From: CAYSSJ01 sp964433675
GTDB taxonomy: Bacteria > Cloacimonadota > Cloacimonadia > Cloacimonadales > TCS61
Assembly: GCA_964433675.1 (NCBI GenBank)
Contig: CAYSSJ010000002.1
Span: 124,001 to 188,000, forward strand
DNA: 64,000 nt
Direction: 5' to 3'
The notes below the pieces were generated by a model. The model saw only the letters and a list, made by a program, of their open reading frames with translations. It did not search any database and was not told the origin of the DNA. This document shows, piece by piece, positions 28,139-37,624 of the stretch. Within the stretch, counting starts at the first letter, position 1, and each line of letters begins with the position of its first letter. The translations under genes and the position numbers were made by a program.

Positions 28139-28789
28139 TTACAGATTTTCTTGATATACACTTTTGATATTCAGTTCATCAACAAAAGATTTTCCCAGAT
28201 GTCTCCTATCCCGAATGGCTTCTTTCAACCATAAACTAGTAACCAACTGCTCCACAAATTTTTCTGACTTTAATCCATATCTTCCTGAGATGACTTTCTC
28301 AATTTTTCTGTTCCACCGTTCGGAAGCATTGGAAGTATAGCCTTTAGTCAGATTCTTCCAATCTGCCAGGATATGGGTTTTGACGTAAGCGGCTACTTGG
28401 TTCGGCGCAATTTCAAGCAACCTGTATGCCGCTCTTTTACGTCCAAAATAATTTGTGTTTCGGGAAATGTTCTGTGCTAGTCTCAGCATATTGGAACGTC
28501 TTTTTCTATCATATACTGACCGATAAATGTACTTATTGAGATTCTTCAATTTATGAAATTTGCAAAGTTGATGAGGAATAAAGGGAAAGATGCTGATAAT
28601 CTGCTTCCGTGTCTGATTGCTAGTTCCGGATTCCTGCAGAATTTCTTGCAAAAATCGTCCTTTATCAGCACGGCATTCCTTTTTTGTAATCAGCTCATCA
28701 TAACGCTTTTTAAGCTTTATAGCATCGATCTGAGAATAATATTTCCGGAAAGAAGATAAAGTCATTTTAAACTCAGGATAACTTTCCAA
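28139..28789 (-). pseudogene. Truncated DDE/mutator-like transposase remnant
   Basis: A 216-codon frame with no good ribosome site (TTG start or internal ATG). It contains HQLCKFHKLKNLNKYIY and TSNASERWNRKIEKVISGRY, which look like the C-terminal half of a MULE/IS256-like transposase: the CxxH-type block and the late catalytic region. Full transposases of this kind are about 400 residues, so the N-terminal half with the first catalytic Asp is missing. No inverted-repeat ends were found on either side. It is probably an inactive relic between the exporter leader and the AbiE genes. Confidence 0.6.
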
Positions 28790-28924
28790 TCCTTAATTAC
28801 AATTTCCCATAATGTTTACCGGCTGCCACGCTCTACTTGCTTTTCTTCATGCTTGCTTGTGGAGCACAATGTTATACCCAAAGCTTCTTTTTTGCTGAAT
28901 CTTTTATATCTTCTCAATTATTCA

Positions 28925-29992
28925 CTATAATTCACTTTTAAGTGTCAATTGATCAAACACTTTACACCAATAATAATGAGCTTCTGTTTTCCTTTTCTTC
29001 AATTTTCTGATATGCTTATAAATATTAGGAAATTCTGGTTCTTTATACTGAAATTTATCTGAGAATTTTACGGTTTCAGTGAAATCATTTTTCATGATTT
29101 TAGCAGCGAGAAATGCTGCTTTTGAAGCAGCAAGGATTGCATCATCAGCTCTGAAAGAAACATCAATAGGAAATCCCTTAAAGCGTTTTAATCCATCTAT
29201 AAGTTCTTTCAGTTCAGCAGAATCGGATTTTGTTCCACCAGGGAAACGTGAAACTATTAAACTTGTATCAATAATATCCTGCAAAACATCATGTAAAGAT
29301 TTATTTGATTTTCGATACTTCAATTCATTTTTTGCAATATTTTTAAAAGAGTCAGCTACCATTTTAACATCTTCAAAGTGATCGAACAATCTGCCAATAT
29401 CAAAAAGCTGTTTCATTATTTCCATAGATTTATCCATTCCGTATTCTATGCCTGTTGTATTAGGAGCAAAAACCGTAAGTTTATCTCCAAGAATAGAATC
29501 AATAGAAGGAGTATTTACTTTTGTAATGTTGTTATCTGTGTCGATCCAGAAAGAATTAATAGGAGTTTCAACTATTTTCGGATAAGAATGCTTGGCAAAA
29601 AGAACATCAAGTAAAATGTAATTTTCTCGTCTGTCTATTGCAGAATCATAATAAAACTTGAAATGAGCTTTTGGAATACCTCTGTACATTCTTTCTTTTT
29701 CTTCAAATCGCTTGAATAAATCATTTGAACAAATATGTTTCAGAATAGTAAGCAGATTTTTCTTAGATTCTTCAGTATTAATGTCAATATCAATTGAAAA
29801 TCTTTGTGGTTTCTCTACGAGTAAAATCAAAGATGTTCCGCCTTTAAAGACAAAGTGCAGATTATGAATCACTAATTGCTCCAAGAGACCTAAAGCTCTT
29901 ATCATTTTTTCGCATAAAATCGGATCAATCTTTCTTTTTATACTTTTAAGTTTTGTTATCCAGTCTGAATTATAGGAATCTGTTTTAATCAT
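28925..29992 (-). CDS. abiEii: AbiEii-type nucleotidyltransferase toxin
   Basis: A 355-residue DUF1814/AbiEii protein. Motif I is FKGGTSLILL (GGTS 51-54) and motif II is RFSIDIDI (Asp68, Asp70), the polymerase-beta-type metal-binding pair. Later blocks DVLFAKHSYPK and GDKLTVFAP are family-like. Type IV toxins of this kind, e.g. MenT and AbiEii, modify tRNA or bind GTP and stop growth after phage infection. Its start overlaps the antitoxin stop by 4 bp, and the pair has an autoregulatory-looking operator. Confidence 0.85.
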   Translation of the reverse strand: MIKTDSYNSDWITKLKSIKRKIDPILCEKMIRALGLLEQLVIHNLHFVFKGGTSLILLVEKPQRFSIDIDINTEESKKNLLTILKHICSNDLFKRFEEKERMYRGIPKAHFKFYYDSAIDRRENYILLDVLFAKHSYPKIVETPINSFWIDTDNNITKVNTPSIDSILGDKLTVFAPNTTGIEYGMDKSMEIMKQLFDIGRLFDHFEDVKMVADSFKNIAKNELKYRKSNKSLHDVLQDIIDTSLIVSRFPGGTKSDSAELKELIDGLKRFKGFPIDVSFRADDAILAASKAAFLAAKIMKNDFTETVKFSDKFQYKEPEFPNIYKHIRKLKKRKTEAHYYWCKVFDQLTLKSEL

Positions 29993-30750
29993 TTCAATAG
30001 TTCCTCATCTATGTTAATTTCTGTAATCAGATATTCTCTAATAAGTTTATCTTTTTTTCTTCTGCGACTATAATTAATTAAGATAGAAAGATTTAACTGA
30101 TACTTATCAAAGGTATTTTCAAAGACAACCTTTTGTTCATATCCCTTAAAGGCAATTAAATAATTAATGTCTGCGAATAGATCAACCAATATTTTTTCTA
30201 ATTTCGGAATAGTAATATTTTCCACAGATTGTGTTGGTGATTTGGTTATCATAGATTTAACAATAATCGAAGTTTGATTTTCAGAGATATAGGTTTCTGT
30301 TACAAATTTATCAGGTTCTATGTAAACATTTCTATAATTATTATCTAATAACAAATTAAAAACTGATTTTAACAAATCCTTTTCTACTTCTAGAAATATT
30401 ATTTCATTCGCAACTTGATGTCTGGAAAATTCATTAAGCCAAATTGAACTCCAGATGCAATAAGATATTGAATTAAAATTCTTTTGCACAAGATTTCCGA
30501 CCTTATGGAGTTTACTATTTATACTTGGTTCGAATTTTTTTTTATTTGCCGACAGCTTGAATATACCTTGTGCAACAGATACAATTATATTGTCTTTTTT
30601 TAATTCATAAATCCGCCAGCGAAAAGTTGTTTCTTTTAAATTTGAATAGAAATTGTACTCTAAAAAATCATACAGTTCTTTACGAGTAAATGTTTGATCA
30701 AGAGAGAAATTTTCTTTTATTCTCTTAATTATTTCTCTTTTATAATTCAA
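29989..30750 (-). CDS. AbiEi-like antitoxin/transcriptional regulator (DUF6577-like)
   Basis: A 253-residue protein with an N-terminal winged-helix-like segment (about 15-75, TRKELYDFL...RIYELKKDNII), followed by an alpha/beta region without enzyme motifs. Start is TTG at 30750 with GGAGGTGA ribosome site 2 nt upstream of it. Position directly before AbiEii with ATGA-type overlap and DNA-binding N-terminus support an antitoxin that also represses its own promoter. It is not the most common AbiEi_4 type; I would place it with the DUF6577 antitoxins of AbiEii toxins. Confidence 0.7.
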   Translation of the reverse strand: MNYKREIIKRIKENFSLDQTFTRKELYDFLEYNFYSNLKETTFRWRIYELKKDNIIVSVAQGIFKLSANKKKFEPSINSKLHKVGNLVQKNFNSISYCIWSSIWLNEFSRHQVANEIIFLEVEKDLLKSVFNLLLDNNYRNVYIEPDKFVTETYISENQTSIIVKSMITKSPTQSVENITIPKLEKILVDLFADINYLIAFKGYEQKVVFENTFDKYQLNLSILINYSRRRKKDKLIREYLITEINIDEELLK

Positions 30751-30760
30751 AACTCACCTC

Positions 30761-30799
30761 CAACTTTAGACACCTTTCAACTTTCAGTGTCAAATGTTG
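30761..30799 (-). promoter_or_regulatory. AbiE promoter and inverted-repeat operator
   Basis: An imperfect 13-bp inverted repeat is visible: CAACTTTAGACAC (30761-30773) and GTGTCAAATGTTG (30787-30799), 11 of 13 positions matching, spaced by 13 bp. On the reverse strand TTGACA (30793-30788) and TCTAAA (30770-30765) are exactly 17 bp apart, one in each arm. A repressor bound to the repeat would block both elements. AbiEi antitoxins are known to autoregulate by binding inverted repeats, which fits. Confidence 0.65.
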
Positions 30800-31032
30800 G
30801 AATTCCTGCATTGTTGTAAAGATAAAATTACAAGCATGTTGATCGGTAAACGGTAAAAGTATTCACCCTGCTTTATTTTTATCAGTCTATTACTTTTTTC
30901 ATAGACATTCTGTTTGGCAATACTTTTTCAGTATCCTTTTTCTTCTATTAGTAAGAAAATACTTGCATAAAAAGATGAGGTATTAATGATTGATACGATA
31001 AGTTCATAATAATGTGATAAGGAGATGATGAT

Positions 31033-32685
31033 ATGTTGAAAGAAAATCTTGTCGAATATTTTCAAGAGAGCATTCGTAAGAATTGGGACTTGGCAGCTTT
31101 TTCCGATTATCAAAAACAAACAGTTACATATAAAGATGTGGCTCATACAATTTTGAGGTTGCATTACATATTTCAGGCAAGTGGCATTAAAAAGGGCGAT
31201 AAGATAGCGCTCTTGGGAAGAAACTGCACCAATTGGGCGATCAGTTATTTGGCAGTAGTTACTTATGGAGCAGCGATCGTTCCGATCTTGCCGGATTTCA
31301 AACCGGACGATGTTCATCACATAGTAAACCATTCCGATTCTGTTCTGCTCATCTCATCATCTGCTTTGTACGAAGATTTGGATGAAACGAGTATGATGAA
31401 ACTAAAAGGGATACTATCATTAGATGATTTCTCTCTTATCCACAGCGAAGATAAGCATATGAAGAGTGTAGTCTCCGAATCTCCACAAAAGTATAGAGAG
31501 CATTTCGGTGAGAAACTCACACCCAAAGAATTCGGCTTTGATGGAGTACCAAACGAAGAAATTGCGGCTCTAGTTTATACCTCGGGTACGACAGGATTTT
31601 CCAAAGGTGTGATGCTCAGTCATAATAATATAGTTGCCAATGTGGTCTATGCGCAAAACAATATGCCTCTCAGTCCCGGTGATACAATCGTCTCCTTTTT
31701 ACCGATAGCTCATGTATTCGGTTGCGTGTTTGAGTTTATTTTTCCATTCACAATGGGATGTCATATCACCTTTTTAGGAAAAATCCCCTCACCGAAAATA
31801 ATCTTAAAAGCTTTCCAAGAGATCCATCCGCGTCTGATACTCTCTGTTCCCTTGGTAATCGAAAAGATCTATCGCAAACAGATCAAACCGACCATCAGCA
31901 AAACACCGGTGAAGATCCTATCAAAACTACCTTTCATAGATGCTGCTTTGAGCAAAAAGATCAACGTGAAACTCACCGAATCATTCGGAGGCAATTTCCG
32001 AGAAATAGTCATCGGCGGTGCTCCATTGAACGAAGAGGTAGAGGAATTTTTGCGTAAGATCGGTTTCAAATTCACAATCGGTTATGGTATGACCGAATGT
32101 GCTCCCCTTATCAGTTATAGCGCTTGGAATAAATTTAAGCTTGATTCAGCCGGTAAAATAGTAGATACGATGGAGCTAAAGATAGATTCCGATGACCCTT
32201 ATAATGAAGTCGGAGAAATCTTGGTTCGAGGCGAGAATGTTATGCAAGGTTATTATAAGAATGAGAAAGCAACCAAAGAAGCTATAGATGAGGAAGGCTG
32301 GCTACATACCGGTGATCTGGGACATACAGACGAAGATAATGTAATCTATATCAAAGGGCGCTGTAAATCTATGATATTGGGACCATCGGGAAAAAACATC
32401 TACCCCGAAGAAATAGAAGCCAAACTGAACAATATGCCCTTGGTACAAGAATCGCTTGTAATTGGGCGAGATAATAAACTCATCGCTTTGATCTATCCTG
32501 ATATGGAAACTGTGGATAAAGAAGGGATCAGTGAAACCGAGTTAGCCGAAATCATGGAAAACAACAAGAAAGAGCTCAATAAAATCTATCCTGCTTATAT
32601 GAATATCTCCAAAGTAGAAATTATCCCCGAAGAATTCGAAAAAACACCAAAACGCAGCATAAAACGTTTTTTATATAATCATTGA
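31033..32685 (+). CDS. AMP-forming acyl-CoA synthetase (long-chain type)
   Basis: A 550-residue ANL-superfamily enzyme. P-loop YTSGTTGFSKGVMLSHNN near 190, the core motif GYGMTECAP near 350, HTGDLGHTD and the hinge GRCKSMILGPSGKNIYPEEIE. It activates a carboxylic acid to acyl-AMP and then acyl-CoA; the FadD15-like layout suggests long-chain fatty acids. AAGGAG lies upstream of ATG. It is the first gene of a tight plus-strand run to 37619. Confidence 0.9.
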   Translation: MLKENLVEYFQESIRKNWDLAAFSDYQKQTVTYKDVAHTILRLHYIFQASGIKKGDKIALLGRNCTNWAISYLAVVTYGAAIVPILPDFKPDDVHHIVNHSDSVLLISSSALYEDLDETSMMKLKGILSLDDFSLIHSEDKHMKSVVSESPQKYREHFGEKLTPKEFGFDGVPNEEIAALVYTSGTTGFSKGVMLSHNNIVANVVYAQNNMPLSPGDTIVSFLPIAHVFGCVFEFIFPFTMGCHITFLGKIPSPKIILKAFQEIHPRLILSVPLVIEKIYRKQIKPTISKTPVKILSKLPFIDAALSKKINVKLTESFGGNFREIVIGGAPLNEEVEEFLRKIGFKFTIGYGMTECAPLISYSAWNKFKLDSAGKIVDTMELKIDSDDPYNEVGEILVRGENVMQGYYKNEKATKEAIDEEGWLHTGDLGHTDEDNVIYIKGRCKSMILGPSGKNIYPEEIEAKLNNMPLVQESLVIGRDNKLIALIYPDMETVDKEGISETELAEIMENNKKELNKIYPAYMNISKVEIIPEEFEKTPKRSIKRFLYNH

Positions 32686-33032
32686 TGCAAATGTTCAAAC
32701 AATGTTCTCTTTGTGGTAAAGTTTGGTCTGCAAGGGAGGAGTTCTTGTCGGACGAAGATATTGAATTGGTCGGTTACCAAGTTAACTTCAAACAACTAAC
32801 CTCCGGCTACTTCCTCTTCAATCACAGCTGCAAGACCACTCTTGCTATCAAAGCAATCGAGTTCGCAGATTTATACGATGGAGAGGTATTCGACAGTAGA
32901 AAAACCGGTACGGAAGAATGTCCGGGATACTGCTTACATATCTCCAACCTGAAGCCCTGCCCGGCAGAATGTGAATGCGCTTACATCAGAGAAATAATCC
33001 AGATAGTAAAAAATATACGAGGTATAGCTTGA
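32685..33032 (+). CDS. Cys-rich hypothetical protein
   Basis: A protein of about 115 residues, starting at an ATG that overlaps the stop of the acyl-CoA synthetase (TGATG). Cysteines occur as CSLCGK near the N-terminus, HSCKTT, and a cluster ECPGYCLHI...KPCPAECECAYI at the end, suggesting a metal-binding fold of zinc-ribbon or Fe-S type. No family is recognised. Its position between two co-transcribed genes suggests a role in the same pathway, but nothing more can be said. Confidence 0.55.
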   Translation: MQMFKQCSLCGKVWSAREEFLSDEDIELVGYQVNFKQLTSGYFLFNHSCKTTLAIKAIEFADLYDGEVFDSRKTGTEECPGYCLHISNLKPCPAECECAYIREIIQIVKNIRGIA

Positions 33033-33673
33033 AACTCCGAATACTCCTGTTCATATTCATCATTGCTCTGCTTTTGTATGGGATGTATTATTACTACACT
33101 CTGCCCGTTGCTTTCGCAAATCTGGATTCTGAGCTTATTATATCAGACTATCCTATGCAAATAGATGATATCGACTCAGATCCTATTTTGGTAGAACTCG
33201 GCAAAGGGAAGCTATATTATGCTCCCCAAGCTTGGTATTCCCTTACAGCCAGAGTATTGAGTAAGAAGCGATATCACAGCGGTTGGACAGCCCAGATCTC
33301 GCCTTATGATCTTGCACTTGCCTGGGGAGATTTCGCTCAAGCGGATTTTTCCAAATATGTCAAATTCAGCCAATTTCTCCGTTATTATCTTTTCAAAACG
33401 AGAAAAGACAGTCCATACAGCATAGAATTTATCTCCAGACACTCATCCAATAACCATATCATTCCGGCAACCAATAACCTAAAGAGAGTTTTGTCCAAGA
33501 TCAGAAAAGATCAGATCGTTAATTTGGAAGGGCTATTGGTAAATGTACGAGGTCATTTCAAAAAAAGACCGGTAAGCTGGAACACCAGTCTCAGCCGGGA
33601 AGACACCGGTGAAGGTGGATGTGAGATTTTTTATGTTACTCAGATCCGGATTGGCTCCAATATCTACAAATAA
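33029..33673 (+). CDS. Membrane-anchored hypothetical protein
   Basis: From a TTG at 33029 (TTGA overlap with the previous stop) the protein has about 214 residues: a single N-terminal helix LKLRILLFIFIIALLLYGMY and an extracytoplasmic domain. The frame is open 18 codons further upstream, but that part overlaps the previous gene and puts charged residues before the helix. The segment KGKLYYAPQAWYSLTARVLS and GLLVNVRG...KRPVSWNTSLSRED are conserved-looking but I do not recognise the family. Confidence 0.55.
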   Translation: MKLRILLFIFIIALLLYGMYYYYTLPVAFANLDSELIISDYPMQIDDIDSDPILVELGKGKLYYAPQAWYSLTARVLSKKRYHSGWTAQISPYDLALAWGDFAQADFSKYVKFSQFLRYYLFKTRKDSPYSIEFISRHSSNNHIIPATNNLKRVLSKIRKDQIVNLEGLLVNVRGHFKKRPVSWNTSLSREDTGEGGCEIFYVTQIRIGSNIYK

Positions 33674-33682
33674 AGGATTATT

Positions 33683-34870
33683 ATGAAACATTCACTTGTT
33701 TTTCCCGACTACAACCGTTCGATTCTAAATATCACCGCCTCGATTTTGCAAGCATACGGTCTTAGAAGCAACTACCCACCTCTGCCATCTCTCGATCCTG
33801 GCAAAATCAGAGAGAAAAATATTGTCATAAATTATATCATGGATGGATTGGGATACAATATTTACCAAAAATACACTGAATCATATCAATCCCATCTTGC
33901 CCAATTCTTGCGCGATCGTATTACCTCAGTATTTCCATCCACCACCACTGCTGCTATCACCAGTATGCGTACAGGGCTTTCACCGTATGAACATGGTGCT
34001 TTGGGATGGAGCTTGTACTTCAAAGAATTTTTCTCTATGATAGATTTTTTGCCACATACAAATTCTCTGGACAATGCTTTCATGGATCCGGAAAAATACG
34101 ATAGCTATTCGATCATGAATTTCCCGTCACTTTTGGAGGAAATAGGCAAGAAAAATGATGATCTTTTGATCTATAATTTGATGCCCAAAGCTTATTATCA
34201 GGGACCTTATTCTACCAAAATGGCAAAAGCATCAGAGATTATTCCCTATGAATCTATAAACGATCTGAATAGTATAATCGAACACATCTCCGTATCAGAT
34301 AGCGATCATAAGAAGTTCATCATGATTTACTCACCTCAACCGGATGCTACATTACATAAGTCGGGGACTACAGACCAAGAAGTTTATGATACTATTCATT
34401 GTTTGGACATGAATATCAAACAACTGGAAACGATATTGAAAGATAAAAATGGCATGCTGATAATATCGGCAGACCATGGTTTGATAGACATCAAAGAATA
34501 TGATTACATCAACGATGATGAAGAACTTTATGACTGTCTGATCCTACCGACTTTTCCCGAATCGAGATTTCTAAGCTTTTTCATCAAAGCTCATAAGAAG
34601 GAGCAGTTTCTACATGCCATCCGGAAATATCAGGATCATTATCTTTTCTTATCCAGAGAAGAGCTTTTTCAAAAAGAGTTTCTTGGATTTGGTAAGATGC
34701 ATAAAAAAGTAGATGATTTTATCGGCGACTATGTGGCAATCGCAGTATCCGATCACGCCATGAAAACAGTTTTGTGGCAGAGTGGTAAAAAAGAAAAAGA
34801 GTTCAAAGCTCACCATTCCGGTTTGACCGCTGATGAGATGTTAGTGCCATTATTTATTATAGAACCATGA
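33683..34870 (+). CDS. Alkaline-phosphatase-superfamily phosphodiesterase/pyrophosphatase
   Basis: A 395-residue protein of the type I phosphodiesterase/nucleotide pyrophosphatase group. The metal-binding NYIMDGLG, the nucleophile Thr in FPSTTTAAITSM and TGLSPYEHG are seen in the first half; YSPQPDATLHKSG, ISADHGL and KAHHSGLTADEM supply the other Asp/His metal ligands. No signal peptide, so probably cytoplasmic. The next gene starts inside its stop (ATGA). Substrate unknown; phospholipid headgroup or nucleotide phosphodiesters are possible. Confidence 0.85.
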   Translation: MKHSLVFPDYNRSILNITASILQAYGLRSNYPPLPSLDPGKIREKNIVINYIMDGLGYNIYQKYTESYQSHLAQFLRDRITSVFPSTTTAAITSMRTGLSPYEHGALGWSLYFKEFFSMIDFLPHTNSLDNAFMDPEKYDSYSIMNFPSLLEEIGKKNDDLLIYNLMPKAYYQGPYSTKMAKASEIIPYESINDLNSIIEHISVSDSDHKKFIMIYSPQPDATLHKSGTTDQEVYDTIHCLDMNIKQLETILKDKNGMLIISADHGLIDIKEYDYINDDEELYDCLILPTFPESRFLSFFIKAHKKEQFLHAIRKYQDHYLFLSREELFQKEFLGFGKMHKKVDDFIGDYVAIAVSDHAMKTVLWQSGKKEKEFKAHHSGLTADEMLVPLFIIEP

Positions 34871-35724
34871 ATGCAAAAATCAAAGCCGGTTACAAAGAAG
34901 CGATAGTATCACTGATCGGGAACTGTATCCTGTTCGGACTCAAGTATATCGTAGGGATGATGTCCGGTTCGATAGCATTGATAGCAGACGGTTGGCATTC
35001 TCTCTCAGATTCTTTTTCCTCAGTGATCCTGCTTTTGGGATTTCGAGTCTCGTCCAAACCTGCTGATGACGATCATCCTTATGGACATGGTCGAGCCGAA
35101 TTGATAGCATCGGTAATTATCGGGACCATTCTCTCTGTTATCGGTGTAGATATCATCTCGAACTCGATAGAACGGTTTTTTGCTGCTGAAAGTGCGGAAT
35201 ATGTGCCGGCTGCTATCTGGGTTTTGATAGTATCTCTACTCATCAAAGAACTATTGGCTCAATATGCTTTCAAGCTTGGCAAGAAACACCATTCCACCCT
35301 ACTAAAATCAGACGGATGGCATCATAGAAGCGATGCTTTATCTTCTCTAATACTATTGCTATCGATTATTTTCGGAAGCCAGATTTGGTGGCTGGACAAC
35401 CTGATGGGAATAATGTTCGCAGGATTGTTATTCTACGCTGCCTATAAAGTCCTTAGCAGTGCTATAGACCAACTGATGGGGAAACCGGCAGATGATAAAT
35501 TGATCGAACAGATCCAGAAGCTCGTATGCACATATACTGCTGACAAACTACACATTCATCATCTGCACTTACATCAATACGGTGATCACAAAGAACTCAC
35601 TTTTCATATTAATCTTCCCAGTGAGATAAAACTGATAGATGCACACGAAATTGCCCATAATCTGGAAAACTGCATCGAAAGTAAACTTGGATATTATACT
35701 ACTATACACATTGACCCGTTATAA
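34867..35724 (+). CDS. Cation diffusion facilitator (CDF) divalent metal exporter
   Basis: A 285-residue CDF protein with six helices and the two metal-site motifs DGWHSLSD (TM2) and DGWHHRSD (TM5), plus DDDHPYGHGR between TM2 and TM3 typical of the family. The His/Asp composition of the sites suggests zinc (HxxxD), although iron or manganese cannot be excluded. A short cytoplasmic C-terminal domain with HIHHLHLHQYGDH is His-rich. Proton-coupled efflux is expected. Starts within the stop of the previous gene and ends overlapping the next by one base. Confidence 0.9.
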   Translation: MNAKIKAGYKEAIVSLIGNCILFGLKYIVGMMSGSIALIADGWHSLSDSFSSVILLLGFRVSSKPADDDHPYGHGRAELIASVIIGTILSVIGVDIISNSIERFFAAESAEYVPAAIWVLIVSLLIKELLAQYAFKLGKKHHSTLLKSDGWHHRSDALSSLILLLSIIFGSQIWWLDNLMGIMFAGLLFYAAYKVLSSAIDQLMGKPADDKLIEQIQKLVCTYTADKLHIHHLHLHQYGDHKELTFHINLPSEIKLIDAHEIAHNLENCIESKLGYYTTIHIDPL

Positions 35725-36728
35725 TGAAAAAATTTTATCGAGAACTCATTATAATATTATCTTTGTTGATCATTGGAACGATCATCTTCCGATTAACCGA
35801 GCTTGATTTAATAATTCAGAGCATGTTCTATAATGCAGATGGATGGTATCTGAAGGATCTCCCATTCAGCAGATTTATTTATGATTATGCTAATGTACCT
35901 GCTTTTATAATTTTTTTCGGTTCAATTTTGATGCTTATCTTTGGTTATTGGAAACAGAAGTATGCTATTTATCGCAAGATCAATTTGTTTCTGATTTTGA
36001 TAATGTTGTTAGGACCTGGTTTGATCGTAAACGGGATTTTCAAAGCATACTGGGGCAGACCACGCCCAAGGCAGATAACAGAGTTTGGGGGTAGCAGTCA
36101 ATATTTGACTGTTTGGCAGAAAGGCGTAAGTGGAGCCGGGCATTCATTTCCCAGCGGACATGCCTCTATCGGCTTCTATCTGTTCGTTCTCTTTTTCATT
36201 TTCCGTAAAAAAAATCCTAAACTTGCCTATGGATCCTTACTATTTGCACTTTTGTTTGGCATATTGGTCGGGATAATCCGTATAGTGCAAGGTGGACATT
36301 TTGCCAGTGATGTGATGTGGGCTGCGGGATTTGTTTATCTCAGTTCTTTGATCTTTTACAAAATTCTCAATCTGGATATAGAACCGTTTTGGTCGGAAGA
36401 GCCATTTATAAAAGTAAATAAAGTAGCTTTCGCTTTCGCCATTATTATCCCCATTTCTTTTTATTTTATTTTTATGATGGGATTTATGAAATATCCCAAA
36501 CTGGCTATTCCGTTAGTGCAAAGAAAGACAGTCAATCAAATTCACACGATAATTCCGGATATCGAACTGAATTATTCGGAATCATTTCAAAATTTCAGAA
36601 AAGAATCGTTAGAAACGAAAAGTGAGATAGTTACTGAAAGAATCACTATCAAACAAGCTAACTCTGAGTACTTAGATATCAATGTGCCAGTGAATTATTG
36701 GGATCCTTCCTTTTCGATGCAACCGTAG
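35724..36728 (+). CDS. PAP2-family membrane phosphatase
   Basis: A 334-residue membrane protein with all three PAP2 motifs: KAYWGRPRP (motif 1), FPSGHAS (motif 2) and RIVQGGHFASDV (motif 3 with catalytic His). Such enzymes dephosphorylate lipid phosphates such as undecaprenyl pyrophosphate, phosphatidylglycerol phosphate or lipid A. After the core it has another helix near residues 230-250 and a soluble tail of about 80 residues rich in Thr/Glu, unusual for the family. Confidence 0.88.
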   Translation: MKKFYRELIIILSLLIIGTIIFRLTELDLIIQSMFYNADGWYLKDLPFSRFIYDYANVPAFIIFFGSILMLIFGYWKQKYAIYRKINLFLILIMLLGPGLIVNGIFKAYWGRPRPRQITEFGGSSQYLTVWQKGVSGAGHSFPSGHASIGFYLFVLFFIFRKKNPKLAYGSLLFALLFGILVGIIRIVQGGHFASDVMWAAGFVYLSSLIFYKILNLDIEPFWSEEPFIKVNKVAFAFAIIIPISFYFIFMMGFMKYPKLAIPLVQRKTVNQIHTIIPDIELNYSESFQNFRKESLETKSEIVTERITIKQANSEYLDINVPVNYWDPSFSMQP

Positions 36729-36740
36729 AGCTGGGAGTTT

Positions 36741-37619
36741 ATGGAGAGACAAAAAAAAGCTTATCTTTTTGCCGTTTTAGCAGTATTGTTGTGGTCAACT
36801 GCAGCATCTGCTTTCAAGATCACTCTTCGCTATATATCTCCATTCGAGATCATCTTTATCTCCACTTTCGTCTCTGCTGTATTTTTCGCTCTGGTCATAA
36901 TCGTTCAAGGTAAACTAAAACAGATTTTCGAAACATCGGGGAAAAAGATACTATTATCTATGCTGATGGGCTTGTTCAACCCTTTTATCTATTATCTCAT
37001 CTTATTTAAGGCATACTCTATCTTACCGGCTCATCAAGCTCAACCCCTGAATTTTATCTGGCCTATCGTGATTGTCCTTATCTCTATTCCAATCTTGAAA
37101 CAAAAGATTACACTCCGAAATATCGTAGCTATTTTAGTGAGCTTTATAGGAGTGATTATCATATCGACTAGAGCAAATTTCAATCTTTTTCGGATTGAAG
37201 AGCCTTTGGGAGTTTTCTTAGCTTTGGTCAGTTCGGTATTCTGGGCTCTTTTCTTTGTTATCAACATCAGAGATAATCGAGATGAGATGGTGAAACTTGG
37301 TTTTAGCTTTTTTTTTGGATTCTGTTACATTCTCATTTTCATGATCATTAGAAATGACTGGCAACTACCTGCTTGGCAGGGTATTATCGGCTCTGTTTAC
37401 ATCGGTTGTTTCGAGATGGGGATCACATTCTTTGTCTGGATGATGGCACTTAAACTATCTCATACTACAGCACATGTCTCCAATCTGATCTATCTTACTC
37501 CTTTCATATCACTTATATTCATCAGACTGGTAGTAAGAGAAGCTATTCATTATAGCGCTATCATCGGTTTGTTTTTCATAATCGGCGGTATTCTATTGCA
37601 GCCCCGTTCTCGATATTGA
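36741..37619 (+). CDS. EamA/DMT-family transporter
   Basis: A 292-residue protein with about ten hydrophobic helices in two EamA repeats (about 8-140 and 155-288). Motifs include AVLLWSTAASAFK at the start and HTTAHVSNLIYLTPFISLI in the second repeat. The family exports or imports amino acids, nucleosides and other metabolites; substrate undetermined. GGGAG lies upstream. It is the last gene of the plus-strand run and converges on the response regulator with a 5-bp gap. Confidence 0.88.
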   Translation: MERQKKAYLFAVLAVLLWSTAASAFKITLRYISPFEIIFISTFVSAVFFALVIIVQGKLKQIFETSGKKILLSMLMGLFNPFIYYLILFKAYSILPAHQAQPLNFIWPIVIVLISIPILKQKITLRNIVAILVSFIGVIIISTRANFNLFRIEEPLGVFLALVSSVFWALFFVINIRDNRDEMVKLGFSFFFGFCYILIFMIIRNDWQLPAWQGIIGSVYIGCFEMGITFFVWMMALKLSHTTAHVSNLIYLTPFISLIFIRLVVREAIHYSAIIGLFFIIGGILLQPRSRY

Positions 37620-37624
37620 ACTCC

